DNA of 64,000 bases from Domibacillus epiphyticus (GTDB taxonomy: Bacteria > Bacillota > Bacilli > Bacillales > Domibacillaceae). This document shows positions 28,008-39,279 of the stretch, in pieces (position 1 is the stretch's first letter; each line of letters opens with the position of its first letter). The stretch is taken from NCBI RefSeq assembly GCF_001975785.1, contig NZ_MSFI01000006.1, forward strand, positions 1-64,000, read 5' to 3'. The notes under the pieces are model-generated. The model did no database searches, was not told the origin of the DNA, and saw only the letters and a program-made list of their open reading frames with translations. The position numbers and the translations under genes are program-made.

Positions 28008-29303
28008 ATGATCGAACGTTATACGCGACCGGAAATGGGCGCCATCTGGACAGAAGAAAACAAGTTTAAAGCATGGCTTGAAGTAGAAATTTTAGCTTGT
28101 GAAGCATGGTCTGAGCTTGGTGAAATCCCGAAGGAAGACGTAAAAAAATTACGCGAGAATGCAAGCTTCGACATTGACCGCATTAATGAAATCGAGCTCG
28201 AAACACGTCATGATGTTGTCGCATTTACTCGTGCTGTTTCTGAAACGCTTGGCGAAGAGCGTAAATGGGTTCATTACGGTTTAACGTCAACAGATGTTGT
28301 CGATACAGCACTTTCTTACTTGCTTAAACAGGCAAACGACATTTTGCGTAAAGACATCGAAAATTTCATCGAAATCCTCCGCAATAAGGCGATTGAACAT
28401 AAACATACAGTGATGATGGGCCGTACGCATGGTGTTCATGCTGAGCCGACAACATTCGGCTTGAAGATGGCACTCTGGTACGAAGAAATGAAACGAAATC
28501 TTGAACGTTTCAATGACGCAGCAGAAGGTGTTCAATACGGAAAAATTTCGGGCGCTGTCGGAACATATGCAAACATTGACCCGTTTGTTGAAAAATACGT
28601 ATGTGAAAAACTCGGAACAAAGCCGGCTCCAGTATCAACGCAGACACTGCAGCGTGACCGTCATGCTCATTACATGGCAGCACTTGCACTCGTGGCAGCA
28701 TCTATCGAAAAATTTGCAACAGAAGTACGCGGATTGCAAAAATCAGAGACGCGTGAAGTGGAAGAGTTTTTCGCAAAAGGGCAAAAAGGATCTTCCGCCA
28801 TGCCGCATAAGCGCAACCCGATCGGATCGGAAAATATGGTAGGTCTAGCTCGTGTCATCCGTGGCCACATGGTGACAGCGTACGAAAACGTTTCTCTTTG
28901 GCACGAACGCGATATTTCACATTCATCGGCAGAGCGCGTTATTTTACCGGATGCGACAATTGCCCTTAACTACATGCTGAACCGTTTCGGCAACATAGTG
29001 AAAAATTTGACAGTCTTCCCGGACAATATGAAACGAAACATGGACCGCACACTTGGCTTAATTTATTCACAGCGCGTGCTTCTTGCATTGATCGACAAAG
29101 GCATGGCGCGTGAAGCAGCATATGACACGGTTCAGCCGCGCGCGATGGAAGCATGGGATAAGCAAGTTCAATTCCGTTCTCTTGTGGAAGCTGACGAAAC
29201 CATTACATCGAAGTTAACAGCTGAGGAAATTGCTGATTGTTTCGACTACAACTACCATTTAAAGCACGTTGACACGATCTTTGACCGTATTGGTCTTAAA
29301 TAA
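28008..29303 (+). CDS. purB: adenylosuccinate lyase PurB
   Basis: Fumarase/aspartase-superfamily lyase with two roles: it cleaves SAICAR to AICAR in the IMP pathway and adenylosuccinate to AMP. The 431-residue protein has the superfamily signature [11 protein letters not shown] with its flexible catalytic loop, and [12 protein letters not shown] and [16 protein letters not shown], which hold conserved histidines. GGAGG precedes the ATG. It lies 27 bases after purK. Confidence 0.97.
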   Translation: MIERYTRPEMGAIWTEENKFKAWLEVEILACEAWSELGEIPKEDVKKLRENASFDIDRINEIELETRHDVVAFTRAVSETLGEERKWVHYGLTSTDVVDTALSYLLKQANDILRKDIENFIEILRNKAIEHKHTVMMGRTHGVHAEPTTFGLKMALWYEEMKRNLERFNDAAEGVQYGKISGAVGTYANIDPFVEKYVCEKLGTKPAPVSTQTLQRDRHAHYMAALALVAASIEKFATEVRGLQKSETREVEEFFAKGQKGSSAMPHKRNPIGSENMVGLARVIRGHMVTAYENVSLWHERDISHSSAERVILPDATIALNYMLNRFGNIVKNLTVFPDNMKRNMDRTLGLIYSQRVLLALIDKGMAREAAYDTVQPRAMEAWDKQVQFRSLVEADETITSKLTAEEIADCFDYNYHLKHVDTIFDRIGLK

Positions 29304-29333
29304 CGCTTATTCCTAAATAGGGAGGAACCGGAC

Positions 29334-30047
29334 ATGAATAAAGGGAAACAGCTTTATGAGGGAAAAGCAAAACGTATTTATGCAACGGATCAGGAAGATA
29401 TCGTCTGGATTGAATATAAAAACTCGGCAACGGCCTTTAATGGCGAAAAGAAAGCAGAAATTGACGGTAAAGGGCGCCTTAACAATTTAATTACCGGTCT
29501 TCTTTTCAAAAAACTCGCGGAACACGGAATCGAGTCTCATTTTGTCGAGCAGCTGTCAGAGAACGAGCAGCTCGTGAAGCATGTAAATATCATTCCGCTT
29601 GAAGTTGTTGTCCGAAATGCTGCGGCAGGCAGCATTGCAAAACGTCTCGGTTTTGAAGAAGGTACACCGTTCAAAGAACCGATTGTTGAATTTTATTATA
29701 AAGATGACGCGCTTGGTGATCCGCTCTTGACAGAAGATCACATTAAAATTTTAGAAGCAGCGACACCAGAAGAAGTGCAGTTTTTGAAAAAAGAAGCACT
29801 CCGAGTGAATGAGGTTCTTGTACCGCTTTTTAGCGATATGGATATTGAGTTAATCGACTTTAAAATCGAGCTCGGCAAAGATAAAAACGGCAGCATTTTG
29901 CTGGCGGATGAAATTTCTCCAGATACATGCCGTCTTTGGGAAAAAGGCACGAAGCGCAAGTTGGATAAGGATCTTTTCCGCCGTGACCTTGGCGGGTTAA
30001 CAGAAGCATATACGGAAATTTATAACCGATTGGGAGGAACTCTATAA
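29334..30047 (+). CDS. purC: SAICAR synthase PurC
   Basis: Phosphoribosylaminoimidazole-succinocarboxamide synthase, joining CAIR and aspartate with ATP. The 237-residue protein begins KGKQLYEGKAKRIYATD, the usual nucleotide-binding start, and includes EVVVRNAAAGSIAKRLG and LADEISPDTCRLWEKGT, both conserved in the family. The stop codon overlaps the purS start (TAATG). Preceded by GGGAGGA. Confidence 0.97.
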   Translation: MNKGKQLYEGKAKRIYATDQEDIVWIEYKNSATAFNGEKKAEIDGKGRLNNLITGLLFKKLAEHGIESHFVEQLSENEQLVKHVNIIPLEVVVRNAAAGSIAKRLGFEEGTPFKEPIVEFYYKDDALGDPLLTEDHIKILEAATPEEVQFLKKEALRVNEVLVPLFSDMDIELIDFKIELGKDKNGSILLADEISPDTCRLWEKGTKRKLDKDLFRRDLGGLTEAYTEIYNRLGGTL

Positions 30048-30301
30048 TGTATAAAGTTAAAGTTTACGTCACACTTCGCGAAAGCGTATTGGATCCACAA
30101 GGAAAAGCTGTTCAGCAGTCATTATCAAGCCTGGGCTACAACGGTGTGGAAGACGTTCGCATCGGAAAATACATGGAGCTTCAATTTGACGATACAGTAA
30201 CGGATGTAGAGGGCACTGTGAAAGAAGTGTGTGAAAAACTATTGTCTAACCCGGTTATTGAAGATTACCGATATGAAATCGAGGAGAGTGCGAAACAGTG
30301 A
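30047..30301 (+). CDS. purS: FGAM synthase subunit PurS
   Basis: Small structural subunit (84 residues) of the three-part formylglycinamidine ribonucleotide synthase of Gram-positive bacteria; it bridges PurL and PurQ. It begins [20 protein letters not shown] after Met and has the conserved [13 protein letters not shown]. It overlaps purC (TAATG) and purQ (GTGA), so the three subunits are translated together. Confidence 0.96.
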   Translation: MYKVKVYVTLRESVLDPQGKAVQQSLSSLGYNGVEDVRIGKYMELQFDDTVTDVEGTVKEVCEKLLSNPVIEDYRYEIEESAKQ

Positions 30302-30981
30302 AATTTGCAGTCATCGTATTTCCAGGGTCCAACTGTGATGTGGACATGTACCATGCAGTAAAAGACGAGCTCGGTGAACAAGTTGATTTAGTATGGCACG
30401 ATGCAGATAATCTTGACCAATACGACGGTATTTTGCTTCCAGGCGGTTTCTCATATGGCGATTACTTGCGTTCAGGCGCGATCGCGCATATGTCAAAAGT
30501 GATGGCAGCCGTGAAAAAAGCAGCAGAAGCAGGAAAGCCGGTTCTTGGAGTATGCAACGGATTCCAAATTTTGCTTGAATCCGGTCTTCTTCCAGGGGCT
30601 ATGCTTCGAAACAAAAACTTGAAATTCATTTGCCGTACAGTAGAACTTGCGGTTGAAAATAACGAAACAATGTTTACTTCTCTATACGAAAAAGGCGAGA
30701 AAATCCGCATTCCAGTTGCGCACGGTGAAGGCAACTATTACTGCGATGATGAAACACTTGCAAAGCTGCAAGCCAATAATCAAATCGCATTTACGTATGC
30801 GAGCGATGTGAATGGAAGCCTTTCTGATATCGCTGGCATTACAAATGAAAAAGGCAACGTACTCGGCATGATGCCGCATCCGGAGCGGGCTGTTGATGAT
30901 CTTCTTGGCAGCGCAGACGGACTTAAACTTTTCCAATCAATTGTGAAACACTGGAGGGACTCTCATGTCGTTAACGCTTGA
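30298..30981 (+). CDS. purQ: FGAM synthase glutaminase subunit PurQ
   Basis: Class I glutamine amidotransferase that supplies ammonia to PurL. The 227-residue protein has its nucleophile in [15 protein letters not shown] (C86) and the catalytic histidine and glutamate in MMPHPERA near the C terminus. The start is GTG, overlapping the purS stop (GTGA), and the 3' end overlaps purL by 17 bases. Together with PurS and PurL it converts FGAR to FGAM. Confidence 0.97.
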   Translation: MKFAVIVFPGSNCDVDMYHAVKDELGEQVDLVWHDADNLDQYDGILLPGGFSYGDYLRSGAIAHMSKVMAAVKKAAEAGKPVLGVCNGFQILLESGLLPGAMLRNKNLKFICRTVELAVENNETMFTSLYEKGEKIRIPVAHGEGNYYCDDETLAKLQANNQIAFTYASDVNGSLSDIAGITNEKGNVLGMMPHPERAVDDLLGSADGLKLFQSIVKHWRDSHVVNA

Positions 30982-33193
30982 ACCAAATCCACAACAAATT
31001 AAAGATGAAAAGCTGTACCGTACAATGGGCTTGACGGACGAAGAATTCGAAAAAGCAACAGAAATTATTGGACGTTTACCAAACTACACGGAAACAGGTC
31101 TTTTCTCCGTTATGTGGTCCGAGCATTGCAGTTATAAAAATTCAAAGCCCGTTCTTCGCAAATTCCCGACAGAAGGCGAGCACGTTCTTCAAGGACCGGG
31201 CGAAGGTGCCGGCATTGTGGATATTGGTGATGGGCAAGCGGTTGTATTTAAAATCGAGAGTCACAACCATCCATCAGCGATTGAGCCATACCAAGGTGCT
31301 GCAACGGGTGTCGGCGGCATCATCCGTGACGTATTCTCTATGGGTGCGCGTCCGGTGGCGATTTTAAACTCCCTTCGTTTCGGTGAACTTGAAACGTCTC
31401 GTGTGAAATATTTATTTGAAGAAGTTGTTGCTGGAATTGCCGGTTACGGAAACTGCATCGGGATTCCAACAGTCGGCGGTGAAATTCAGTTTGATCCTTC
31501 TTATGATGGCAACCCGCTTGTAAACGCAATGTGTGTGGGCTTAATTGACCATAAAGACATTCAAAAAGGACAGGCAAAAGGCGTTGGCAACACGGTCATG
31601 TATGTTGGAGCGAAAACAGGGCGCGATGGTATTCACGGTGCAACATTCGCATCGGAAGAACTAAGTGAAAGTTCTGAAGAAAAAAGACCGGCTGTACAAG
31701 TAGGCGATCCATTCATGGAAAAATTGCTTCTGGAAGCGTGCCTTGAACTCATTCATAACGATGCTCTTATTGGCATTCAAGATATGGGTGCTGCGGGTCT
31801 TACAAGTTCATCTGCTGAAATGGCATCAAAATCCGGTTCCGGTATGGAAATGAACCTTGACTTAATTCCACAGCGTGAAACGGGCATGACCCCGTACGAA
31901 ATGATGCTTTCTGAATCACAGGAACGTATGTTGATCGTTGTGAAAAAAGGACGCGAAAAAGAAATTGAAGACTTATTTGCAAAATACGGTCTTGAAGCGG
32001 CATCTGTTGGTGTTGTAACGGATGATAAAATGCTTCGTCTCCTTCACAAAGGAGAAGTAGCGGCAGAAGTACCGGTTGATGCGCTTGCAGAAGATGCACC
32101 GGTTTACCATAAACCATCTGCTGAACCTCAATACTTCCGTGATTTCCAGGCGATGGAACCAAAAACGCCTGAGGTTGCAGACTATAACGAAACACTCGTG
32201 AAATTGCTGCAGCAGCCGACCATTTCAAGCAAAGAGTGGGTATACGATCAATACGATTACCAAGTAAGAACAAATACAGTGGTCGCACCGGGTTCTGATG
32301 CAGCCGTTATTCGTCTGCGCGGTACAAACAAGGCACTTGCGATGACAACAGACTGTAATTCCCGCTACATTTACCTTGATCCGAAAACGGGCGGGAAAAT
32401 TGCAGTGGCAGAAGCAGCGCGTAACATTATTTGTTCAGGTGCAAGCCCCCTCGCCATCACAGACGGCTTAAACTATGGAAGCCCTGAAAATCCAGGTGTG
32501 TTCTGGCAGCTGGAAGAGTCAGCTGACGGCATTAGTGAAGCATGTCTTGCACTTCAATCACCGGTTATCGGCGGAAATGTATCGTTATATAACGAAACAA
32601 ACGGCACAGCGATTTACCCGACACCAATTATTGGGATGGTTGGCTTAATCGAAGATGTTGCTCACATTACAACGCAGGCAGCAAAACAGGCTGGCGACCT
32701 TGTTTATGTAATTGGCGACGCTGAAAACGAATTTGGCGGAAGTGAATTGCAAAAAATGACTAACGGCGGCGAAATTTTCGGAAAGTCACCGGTGATTGAT
32801 TTAACGGTTGAAAAAGCACGCCAAGACGCTTTACTTGCGGCGATTCAAACAGGTATTGTTCAGTCAGCGCACGATATTTCAGAAGGCGGCTTTGCGGTTG
32901 CACTTGTTGAAAAATTATTTGGCACCGGCTTTGGCGCTAACGTTTCACTTGAAGGTGAAGCGACAGCAGCATTATTTGCGGAAACGCAATCCCGTTTTAT
33001 CGTGACAGTAAAAGCAGAAAATAAAGAAGCATTTGAAGCAGCAGTAAAAGATGCAAAACATATCGGCGAAGTAACAGCGGAACAAGTCGTTTCAATTCAA
33101 GTTAACGGAGAAGAAGTGGTACAGGCACCAGTCAAGAAATGCGAGGATGCCTGGAAAGGAGCTATTCCATGCTTGCTGAACTCAGAGGCTTAA
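30965..33193 (+). CDS. purL: FGAM synthase synthetase subunit PurL (short form)
   Basis: ATP-dependent subunit of phosphoribosylformylglycinamidine synthase, 742 residues: the short, glutaminase-free form that needs PurQ and PurS. Conserved segments include [17 protein letters not shown], the metal- and substrate-binding [20 protein letters not shown] and, in the second half, [19 protein letters not shown]. The ATG follows TGGAGGG and overlaps the end of purQ. The 3' end overlaps the purF ribosome binding site and start. Confidence 0.97.
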   Translation: MSLTLEPNPQQIKDEKLYRTMGLTDEEFEKATEIIGRLPNYTETGLFSVMWSEHCSYKNSKPVLRKFPTEGEHVLQGPGEGAGIVDIGDGQAVVFKIESHNHPSAIEPYQGAATGVGGIIRDVFSMGARPVAILNSLRFGELETSRVKYLFEEVVAGIAGYGNCIGIPTVGGEIQFDPSYDGNPLVNAMCVGLIDHKDIQKGQAKGVGNTVMYVGAKTGRDGIHGATFASEELSESSEEKRPAVQVGDPFMEKLLLEACLELIHNDALIGIQDMGAAGLTSSSAEMASKSGSGMEMNLDLIPQRETGMTPYEMMLSESQERMLIVVKKGREKEIEDLFAKYGLEAASVGVVTDDKMLRLLHKGEVAAEVPVDALAEDAPVYHKPSAEPQYFRDFQAMEPKTPEVADYNETLVKLLQQPTISSKEWVYDQYDYQVRTNTVVAPGSDAAVIRLRGTNKALAMTTDCNSRYIYLDPKTGGKIAVAEAARNIICSGASPLAITDGLNYGSPENPGVFWQLEESADGISEACLALQSPVIGGNVSLYNETNGTAIYPTPIIGMVGLIEDVAHITTQAAKQAGDLVYVIGDAENEFGGSELQKMTNGGEIFGKSPVIDLTVEKARQDALLAAIQTGIVQSAHDISEGGFAVALVEKLFGTGFGANVSLEGEATAALFAETQSRFIVTVKAENKEAFEAAVKDAKHIGEVTAEQVVSIQVNGEEVVQAPVKKCEDAWKGAIPCLLNSEA

Positions 33194-34602
33194 ATGAAGA
33201 GTGTGGCGTTTTCGGTGTCTTTGGCCATGAAAATGCATCACAAATCACTTATTACGGTCTTCAAAGCTTGCAGCACCGCGGACAGGAAGGCGCTGGCGTC
33301 GTCATGAGTGACGGCGAGAGGCTTCGCGGTCATAAAGGTGAAGGACTTGTCACAGAAATTTTCAATCAAGATATCGTCAACGGACTGACAGGATCAGCAG
33401 CAATCGGACACGTGCGTTACCAGACAGCAGGAGGAGGCGGCTACCAGAATGTACAGCCGCTTTTGTTTCATTTCCAGACAGGCAGCCTGGCGCTCGCCCA
33501 CAATGGAAACCTCGTTAATGCGACATCGTTAAAGCGTGAACTGGAAGCGCAGGGCAGCATTTTCCAGACAACGTCTGACACAGAAGTGCTCGCGCATTTA
33601 ATTCGGCGCAGCAGCTACGGTTCGATGAAAGACCGGTTGAAAACGGCGCTTTCGATGGTGAAAGGGGCCTACGCATTTCTTATCATGACAGAAAAAGAAA
33701 TGCACGTTGCCCTCGATCCACAGGGACTTCGACCGTTGTCAATCGGCAAGCTGGGCAGCGCATATGTTGTTGCATCTGAAACGTGTGCATTTGATATTAT
33801 CGGCGCTGAATTTTTGCGCGACGTAGCGCCGGGCGAGCTCATTACGATTAATGAAGACGGCCTGCATTCGGAGCAGTTTGCAGCCGCTGTAAGTGATGCA
33901 ATGTGCACGATGGAATACGTGTATTTCTCCCGTCCAGACAGCGATATTAATGGAATTAATGTTCATAGTGCTCGGAAACGCCTTGGGAAAATGCTCGCAA
34001 AAGAAGTGGACCCGGCTGTATTAGAAGCGGATGTCGTGACGGGTGTTCCAGATTCCAGCATCTCTGCTGCAATCGGTTTTGCGGAAGCAACAGGCATTCC
34101 TTATGAATTAGGTCTTATTAAAAATCGCTATGTGGGCCGGACATTTATTCAGCCTTCTCAGACGCTTCGTGAGCAAGGGGTAAAGATGAAGCTTTCTCCT
34201 GTCCGCGGCGTAATTGAAGGGAAAAAAGTTGTCATGGTGGACGATTCGATCGTACGTGGCACGACCAGCAGAAGGATTGTCACGATGCTGAAAGAAGCGG
34301 GGGCGAAAGAAGTCCATGTGGTTATAAGTTCACCGCCAATTAAACATCCGTGCTTTTATGGTATTGATACGTCTGAAAAAGGCGAATTGATTGCAGCACA
34401 TTATTCGAATGAGGAATTACGCGAACTGATCGGTGCCGATTCATTAACGTACTTAAGTGTAGAAGGCACCATTGAAGCAATCGGACATCGTAAAAATGAG
34501 CTCGGTGAATGCGGTCAGTGTATGGCTTGCTTTACCGGGGAGTACCCGACGGAAATTTTCCCGGATACACAGCATCCACATGATAAAGAAATTATGTGCT
34601 AA
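33169..34602 (+). CDS. purF: amidophosphoribosyltransferase PurF
   Basis: First committed step of purine synthesis: PRPP plus glutamine gives phosphoribosylamine. The N terminus [12 protein letters not shown] fits the Bacillus-type propeptide of eleven residues, whose removal exposes the catalytic Cys12. The PRPP-binding site is visible as [15 protein letters not shown]. Cysteines in the C-terminal ECGQCMAC are among the likely 4Fe-4S ligands that make this type oxygen-sensitive. The ATG at 33169 lies seven bases after AAAGGAG; the frame opens earlier, but that extension is not family-like. Length 477. Confidence 0.97.
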   Translation: MLAELRGLNEECGVFGVFGHENASQITYYGLQSLQHRGQEGAGVVMSDGERLRGHKGEGLVTEIFNQDIVNGLTGSAAIGHVRYQTAGGGGYQNVQPLLFHFQTGSLALAHNGNLVNATSLKRELEAQGSIFQTTSDTEVLAHLIRRSSYGSMKDRLKTALSMVKGAYAFLIMTEKEMHVALDPQGLRPLSIGKLGSAYVVASETCAFDIIGAEFLRDVAPGELITINEDGLHSEQFAAAVSDAMCTMEYVYFSRPDSDINGINVHSARKRLGKMLAKEVDPAVLEADVVTGVPDSSISAAIGFAEATGIPYELGLIKNRYVGRTFIQPSQTLREQGVKMKLSPVRGVIEGKKVVMVDDSIVRGTTSRRIVTMLKEAGAKEVHVVISSPPIKHPCFYGIDTSEKGELIAAHYSNEELRELIGADSLTYLSVEGTIEAIGHRKNELGECGQCMACFTGEYPTEIFPDTQHPHDKEIMC

Positions 34603-34620
34603 CTTTAAGGAGGAGAAACA

Positions 34621-35646
34621 ATGGCAAAGTCGTATGAAGCAGCCGGTGTAAATATTGAAGCTGGCTACGAAGCGGTTGAAAGAATGAAAAAACATGTAGA
34701 GCGCACGAAACGGGCCGGTGTCATGGGGGCGCTCGGCAGTTTTGGCGGCATGTTTGACCTGTCCTCTTTAAATTTAAAAGAGCCGGTTCTCGTTTCGGGA
34801 ACGGACGGCGTCGGCACAAAATTGAAGCTTGCGTTCATGATGGATAAACATGACACAATCGGCGTGGACTGCGTTGCGATGTGCGTTAACGATGTTGTTG
34901 TACAAGGGGCAGAACCGCTCTTTTTTCTGGATTACATCGCGTGCGGTAAAGCCGTACCGGAAAAAATCGAGCAAATCGTTAAAGGTGTTGCAGATGGCTG
35001 TGAACAGGCAGGCTGTGCACTAATTGGCGGCGAAACAGCGGAAATGCCTGGTCTTTATGATGAAGAAGAATACGATATGGCAGGTTTTACAGTCGGTGCG
35101 GTTGAAAAAAGCGCCGTTGTAACAGGTGAGAATGTGAAAGAAGGCGACGTATTGATTGGTCTTGCTTCAAGTGGCATCCATAGCAATGGGTATTCACTTG
35201 TGCGGAAAATCTTCTTTGAAAAGCATAACCTTTCAGTTGATGCGAATGTGGAAGGCTTATCTGTACCGCTTGGTGAAGCATTGATTGAACCGACTCGTAT
35301 TTATGTAAAGCCTGTTCTTTCTGTATTGAAAGAAGCAAAAGTGAACGGAATGGCGCATATAACAGGCGGAGGGTTTGTTGAAAATATTCCGCGCGCGCTT
35401 CCGGATGGACTTGGTGCATCAATTGAAGAGGGCTCATGGCCGGTTCCAGACATTTTTAATGTTTTAGAAACTTACGGTGAGCTTGATCGGCAAGAAATGT
35501 ACAACATTTTTAACATGGGTATTGGTTTCGTGTTAATCGTTGCTCAGGAAGAGGAAGAAAACGTAAAAGCGGTACTTGAGTCAGCGGGTGAAAAAGCGTA
35601 CACAATCGGACGAGTGGCAAGCGGCGAAGGAGTTACCGTTCAATGA
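34621..35646 (+). CDS. purM: AIR synthetase PurM
   Basis: Phosphoribosylformylglycinamidine cyclo-ligase, closing the imidazole ring with ATP. The 341-residue protein has the PurM-family glycine-rich [36 protein letters not shown] and [23 protein letters not shown] precedes the ATG. It overlaps purN by four bases (ATGA). Confidence 0.97.
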   Translation: MAKSYEAAGVNIEAGYEAVERMKKHVERTKRAGVMGALGSFGGMFDLSSLNLKEPVLVSGTDGVGTKLKLAFMMDKHDTIGVDCVAMCVNDVVVQGAEPLFFLDYIACGKAVPEKIEQIVKGVADGCEQAGCALIGGETAEMPGLYDEEEYDMAGFTVGAVEKSAVVTGENVKEGDVLIGLASSGIHSNGYSLVRKIFFEKHNLSVDANVEGLSVPLGEALIEPTRIYVKPVLSVLKEAKVNGMAHITGGGFVENIPRALPDGLGASIEEGSWPVPDIFNVLETYGELDRQEMYNIFNMGIGFVLIVAQEEEENVKAVLESAGEKAYTIGRVASGEGVTVQ

Positions 35647-36227
35647 CGAAAATTGCCTTATTTGCTTCCGGGAGCGGGAGCAACGTGCAGGCAATTGCAG
35701 AGGCGATTGAAGCAGGGAAAGTACCTGCCGAGATCGTCTTGCTCGTCTGCGACAAACCGGATGCATTCGTTGTGGAACGTGCTGAAAAGCTAGGCATCCC
35801 GGTATTCGCGTTTAAGCCGGCAAGTTTCGAATCGAAAGAAGCGTTTGAAGCCGAAATCGCATCCCGTCTCCACACAGCAGGGGCGGAGTATATCTTTTTA
35901 GCGGGCTATATGCGGCTGATTGGTCCAACATTACTCGCAGCGTACCGTAACCGCATTATTAACATACATCCATCGCTCTTACCTGCTTTCCAGGGAAAAG
36001 ATGCAATTGGACAGGCATTTGAAGCGGGTGTGAAAATAACCGGTGTCACTGTCCATTTTGTCGATGAAGGCATGGATACAGGCCCGATTATTGATCAGGA
36101 ATGCCTGCGGATCGAACATGGCATGACTCGACATGGCCTGCAAAAAGCAATTCAAAAAATAGAACACAGTCTTTATCCGAACGTCATAACAAATCTTTTG
36201 AATGGAAATAGGGAGGAACAGAACTGA
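35643..36227 (+). CDS. purN: GAR transformylase PurN
   Basis: Phosphoribosylglycinamide formyltransferase that uses 10-formyltetrahydrofolate. The 194-residue protein shows the typical [15 protein letters not shown] start, the catalytic-region [10 protein letters not shown] and [14 protein letters not shown]. It overlaps purM and purH by ATGA junctions at both ends, so it sits in a tightly coupled stretch of the operon. Confidence 0.96.
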   Translation: MTKIALFASGSGSNVQAIAEAIEAGKVPAEIVLLVCDKPDAFVVERAEKLGIPVFAFKPASFESKEAFEAEIASRLHTAGAEYIFLAGYMRLIGPTLLAAYRNRIINIHPSLLPAFQGKDAIGQAFEAGVKITGVTVHFVDEGMDTGPIIDQECLRIEHGMTRHGLQKAIQKIEHSLYPNVITNLLNGNREEQN

Positions 36228-37762
36228 TGACAAAACGCGCATTAATCAGCGTATCAGACAAAAGCGGAGTGACTGAATTTGCGAGAGAAATCGCAGCGCT
36301 TGGCTATGAAATTGTCTCAACAGGCGGAACGAAAAAAATGCTTGCAGAAGCAGGTGTACCGGTAAAAGGTGTGACAGATGTAACAGGATTTCCAGAAATA
36401 TTGGAAGGCCGTGTGAAAACACTCAATCCATATATTCATGGAGGACTGCTTGCAAAACATGGTGAACCGGACCATCAAAAACAGCTTGACGAGCATAACA
36501 TTCAGCCGATTGATATCGTTTGTGTCAATCTGTATCCATTCCAGGAAACAATCGCAAAACCAGACGTCACAACGGAAGATGCAATCGAAAACATCGATAT
36601 CGGCGGTCCGGCAATGCTGCGTGCGTCCGCAAAAAACCATGAATATGTAACAGTCATTGTGGATTCAAGCGACTACACGCAAGTATTAGCGGAACTGAAA
36701 GGCGATGGAAAAACGACGCTTGAAACACGCCGCAAACTGGCAGCGAAAGTATTCCGTCACACTGCAGCGTATGATGCAATGATCGCTGGTTTCATGACAG
36801 ATCTTTCAGGCGAAGAAAATCCAGAAAAATTAACGGTGACATACGAATTAAAGCAGTCGCTTCGTTACGGGGAAAATCCGCATCAAAAAGCGGCGTTTTA
36901 CTCGCAGCCATTAGGATCTTCTTTTTCGGTTGCCCGTGCAAAACAGCTTCACGGAAAAGAGCTGTCGTACAACAACATTCGTGACACAGATGCTGCACTT
37001 CAAATCGTTAAAGAATTCGAAGAACCGGCAGCCGTTGCGGTGAAGCATATGAATCCATGCGGCATTGGCGCCGGCGCTACGATCGAAGAAGCATATGCCC
37101 GTGCATACGAAGCAGATCCAACGTCTATTTTTGGCGGGATTGTTGCTCTTAACCGTCCTGTTTCAAAAGAGCTTGCTGAAAAGTTACATGAAATTTTCCT
37201 TGAAATCATCGTTGCTCCTTCATTTGACGAGGACGCGGTTGAAGTGCTTTCTAAAAAGAAAAACATTCGCCTTTTAACGCTTGATTTTGCAAACGGCAAA
37301 AAAGGGGAAAAAGTCTTGACGTCTGTTGAAGGCGGTCTTTTAGCACAGGATCTCGACGAGTTGTCTCTAGCGAATGCAGATGTAAAAGTGGCGACGAAAC
37401 GTGAACCGACTGAAGAAGAATGGACAGCATTGAAACTTGGCTGGAAAGTCGTCAAACATGTGAAATCAAATGCAATTGTCGTAACAGATGACAAAATGAC
37501 GCTTGGCGTCGGGGCAGGTCAAATGAACCGTGTAGGCGCGGCGAAAATTGCGCTTGAGCAGGCAGGCGAAAAAGCGAAAGGTGCTGCTCTTGCATCAGAT
37601 GCTTTCTTCCCGATGGATGATACAGTAGAGGCGGCGGCAAAAGCCGGCATTACAGCGATCATTCAGCCAGGCGGATCGATTAAAGATGAAGATTCAATTA
37701 AAAAAGCTGATGAATACGGCATTGCAATGGTCTTGACGGGCATCAGACATTTTAAACATTAA
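36227..37762 (+). CDS. purH: bifunctional AICAR transformylase/IMP cyclohydrolase PurH
   Basis: Catalyses the last two steps to IMP. The N-terminal MGS-like cyclohydrolase domain (about residues 1-195) contains [12 protein letters not shown] and [14 protein letters not shown]; the transformylase domain has [13 protein letters not shown] and [12 protein letters not shown] and ends in [18 protein letters not shown]. Length, 511 residues, is standard. GGAGGAA precedes the ATG, which overlaps the purN stop. Confidence 0.97.
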   Translation: MTKRALISVSDKSGVTEFAREIAALGYEIVSTGGTKKMLAEAGVPVKGVTDVTGFPEILEGRVKTLNPYIHGGLLAKHGEPDHQKQLDEHNIQPIDIVCVNLYPFQETIAKPDVTTEDAIENIDIGGPAMLRASAKNHEYVTVIVDSSDYTQVLAELKGDGKTTLETRRKLAAKVFRHTAAYDAMIAGFMTDLSGEENPEKLTVTYELKQSLRYGENPHQKAAFYSQPLGSSFSVARAKQLHGKELSYNNIRDTDAALQIVKEFEEPAAVAVKHMNPCGIGAGATIEEAYARAYEADPTSIFGGIVALNRPVSKELAEKLHEIFLEIIVAPSFDEDAVEVLSKKKNIRLLTLDFANGKKGEKVLTSVEGGLLAQDLDELSLANADVKVATKREPTEEEWTALKLGWKVVKHVKSNAIVVTDDKMTLGVGAGQMNRVGAAKIALEQAGEKAKGAALASDAFFPMDDTVEAAAKAGITAIIQPGGSIKDEDSIKKADEYGIAMVLTGIRHFKH

Positions 37763-37778
37763 TAGGGGGTTACTTCAT

Positions 37779-39047
37779 ATGAACGTACTCGTAGTCGGAC
37801 GGGGCGGACGGGAGCATGCCATCTGCAAAAAAGTGGCGGAGAGCCCGCTGGTTGAAAATGTATTTTGCGCGCCGGGAAATGCCGGAATCAGCCGTGATGC
37901 ACATATTGTGAATATCGATGAAATGAACTTTGCAGACATTGCGGCTTTTGCGAAGGAACAAAAAGTAGGTCTTGTGATCGTTGGACCTGAAAACCCGTTA
38001 GAAGCAGGGATTACGGATTATTTGAAAAAAGAAGGCTTAAACGTATTTGGCCCAAATCAAAATGCGGCGATTTTGGAAGGAAGCAAGTCCTTTTCTAAAA
38101 TGATGATGGAAAAGTACAACATTCCAACAGCCCGCTACCAGTCGTTTGAAGATTATGAAGCTGCGAAAGCTTACATTGAAAAAGAAGGCGCACCGATCGT
38201 TCTAAAAGCAGACGGGCTAGCTGCCGGTAAAGGTGTAACAGTGGCATTGACTCTCGAAGATGCGCTTGCGTCTCTTGATGACATGATGCTGGATAAAAAA
38301 TTTGGCGATGCGTCTGCACGTGTTGTTGTAGAACAGTATTTGCAGGGAGAAGAATATTCACTAATGGCATTCGTACACGGTGAAAATGTCTATCCGATGG
38401 AAGCTGCTCAAGACCACAAGCGTGCATATGATAACGACGAAGGTCCAAACACAGGCGGAATGGGTGCTTATTCACCTGTACCTCATATTTCACAGGCGGT
38501 CAATGACCAGTCTGTTGAAGAAATTATTCGTCCAATTGCAAAAGGCATGGTGCAGGAAGGACGTTCGTTTACGGGTATCATTTTTGCCGGTTTGATGCTG
38601 ACGGAAGAAGGACCGAAAACAATTGAATTTAATGCCCGTTTCGGTGATCCGGAAACACAAGTCGTCTTGCCGCGTCTTGAAAACGACCTTGTCCAGGTGA
38701 TGATGGATGTGCTTGATGGGAAAGACCCACAGCTCACTTGGAAAGACGAGTCGGTTTTAGGAGTTGTTCTCGCAGCGAAAGGCTATCCGGAAGCATATGA
38801 TAAAGGCAATGAATTGAAAGGTCTTGATCAAATCGAGTCCGGTTCGGTTATTCATGCCGGCACGTATTCTGAAGGTGACGGGGTAATTCGTGCGAACGGC
38901 GGACGTGTTCTGCTTGTGACGGGGAGCGGTTCGAATCCGACAGAAGCGCAGCAAAAAGCGTATGAAAAAATCAAGAATATCGATACTGAAAACTTCTTTT
39001 ACCGCAGCGATATCGGCAGCCGTGCCATTGCAAAAGCGGGATTGTAA
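37779..39047 (+). CDS. purD: GAR synthetase PurD
   Basis: Phosphoribosylamine-glycine ligase of the ATP-grasp superfamily. The 422-residue protein starts NVLVVGRGGREHAI, has the ATP-grasp segment IVLKADGLAAGKGV and the glycine/metal site IEFNARFGDPETQ. It is the last gene of the operon and is followed by a terminator at 39053. Confidence 0.97.
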   Translation: MNVLVVGRGGREHAICKKVAESPLVENVFCAPGNAGISRDAHIVNIDEMNFADIAAFAKEQKVGLVIVGPENPLEAGITDYLKKEGLNVFGPNQNAAILEGSKSFSKMMMEKYNIPTARYQSFEDYEAAKAYIEKEGAPIVLKADGLAAGKGVTVALTLEDALASLDDMMLDKKFGDASARVVVEQYLQGEEYSLMAFVHGENVYPMEAAQDHKRAYDNDEGPNTGGMGAYSPVPHISQAVNDQSVEEIIRPIAKGMVQEGRSFTGIIFAGLMLTEEGPKTIEFNARFGDPETQVVLPRLENDLVQVMMDVLDGKDPQLTWKDESVLGVVLAAKGYPEAYDKGNELKGLDQIESGSVIHAGTYSEGDGVIRANGGRVLLVTGSGSNPTEAQQKAYEKIKNIDTENFFYRSDIGSRAIAKAGL

Positions 39048-39052
39048 TTGAT

Positions 39053-39083
39053 AAGACTGTCTCCTCTCGAGGCAGTCTTTTTT
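39053..39083 (+). terminator. terminator of the purine operon
   Basis: AAGACTGTC (39053-39061) pairs with GGCAGTCTT (39071-39079), with one G-T pair, and runs into TTTTTT. Confidence 0.88.
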
Positions 39084-39279
39084 GTGTAAAATGGGACGAG
39101 AATAGGTAAGTTTATGCGATGAAAAATCCTGATGAAACGTTGCATGCAAGTTTCTTGCCAAAGGTTCAAAGTTTATTCACAATTTCAGTTATTCTTTAGT
39201 GCGTTAATATGTGATATATGGTAAGATGATGGCAATCATATAATTGAAAGCGATGTCATTTTTGAGAGGGACGATTGTC

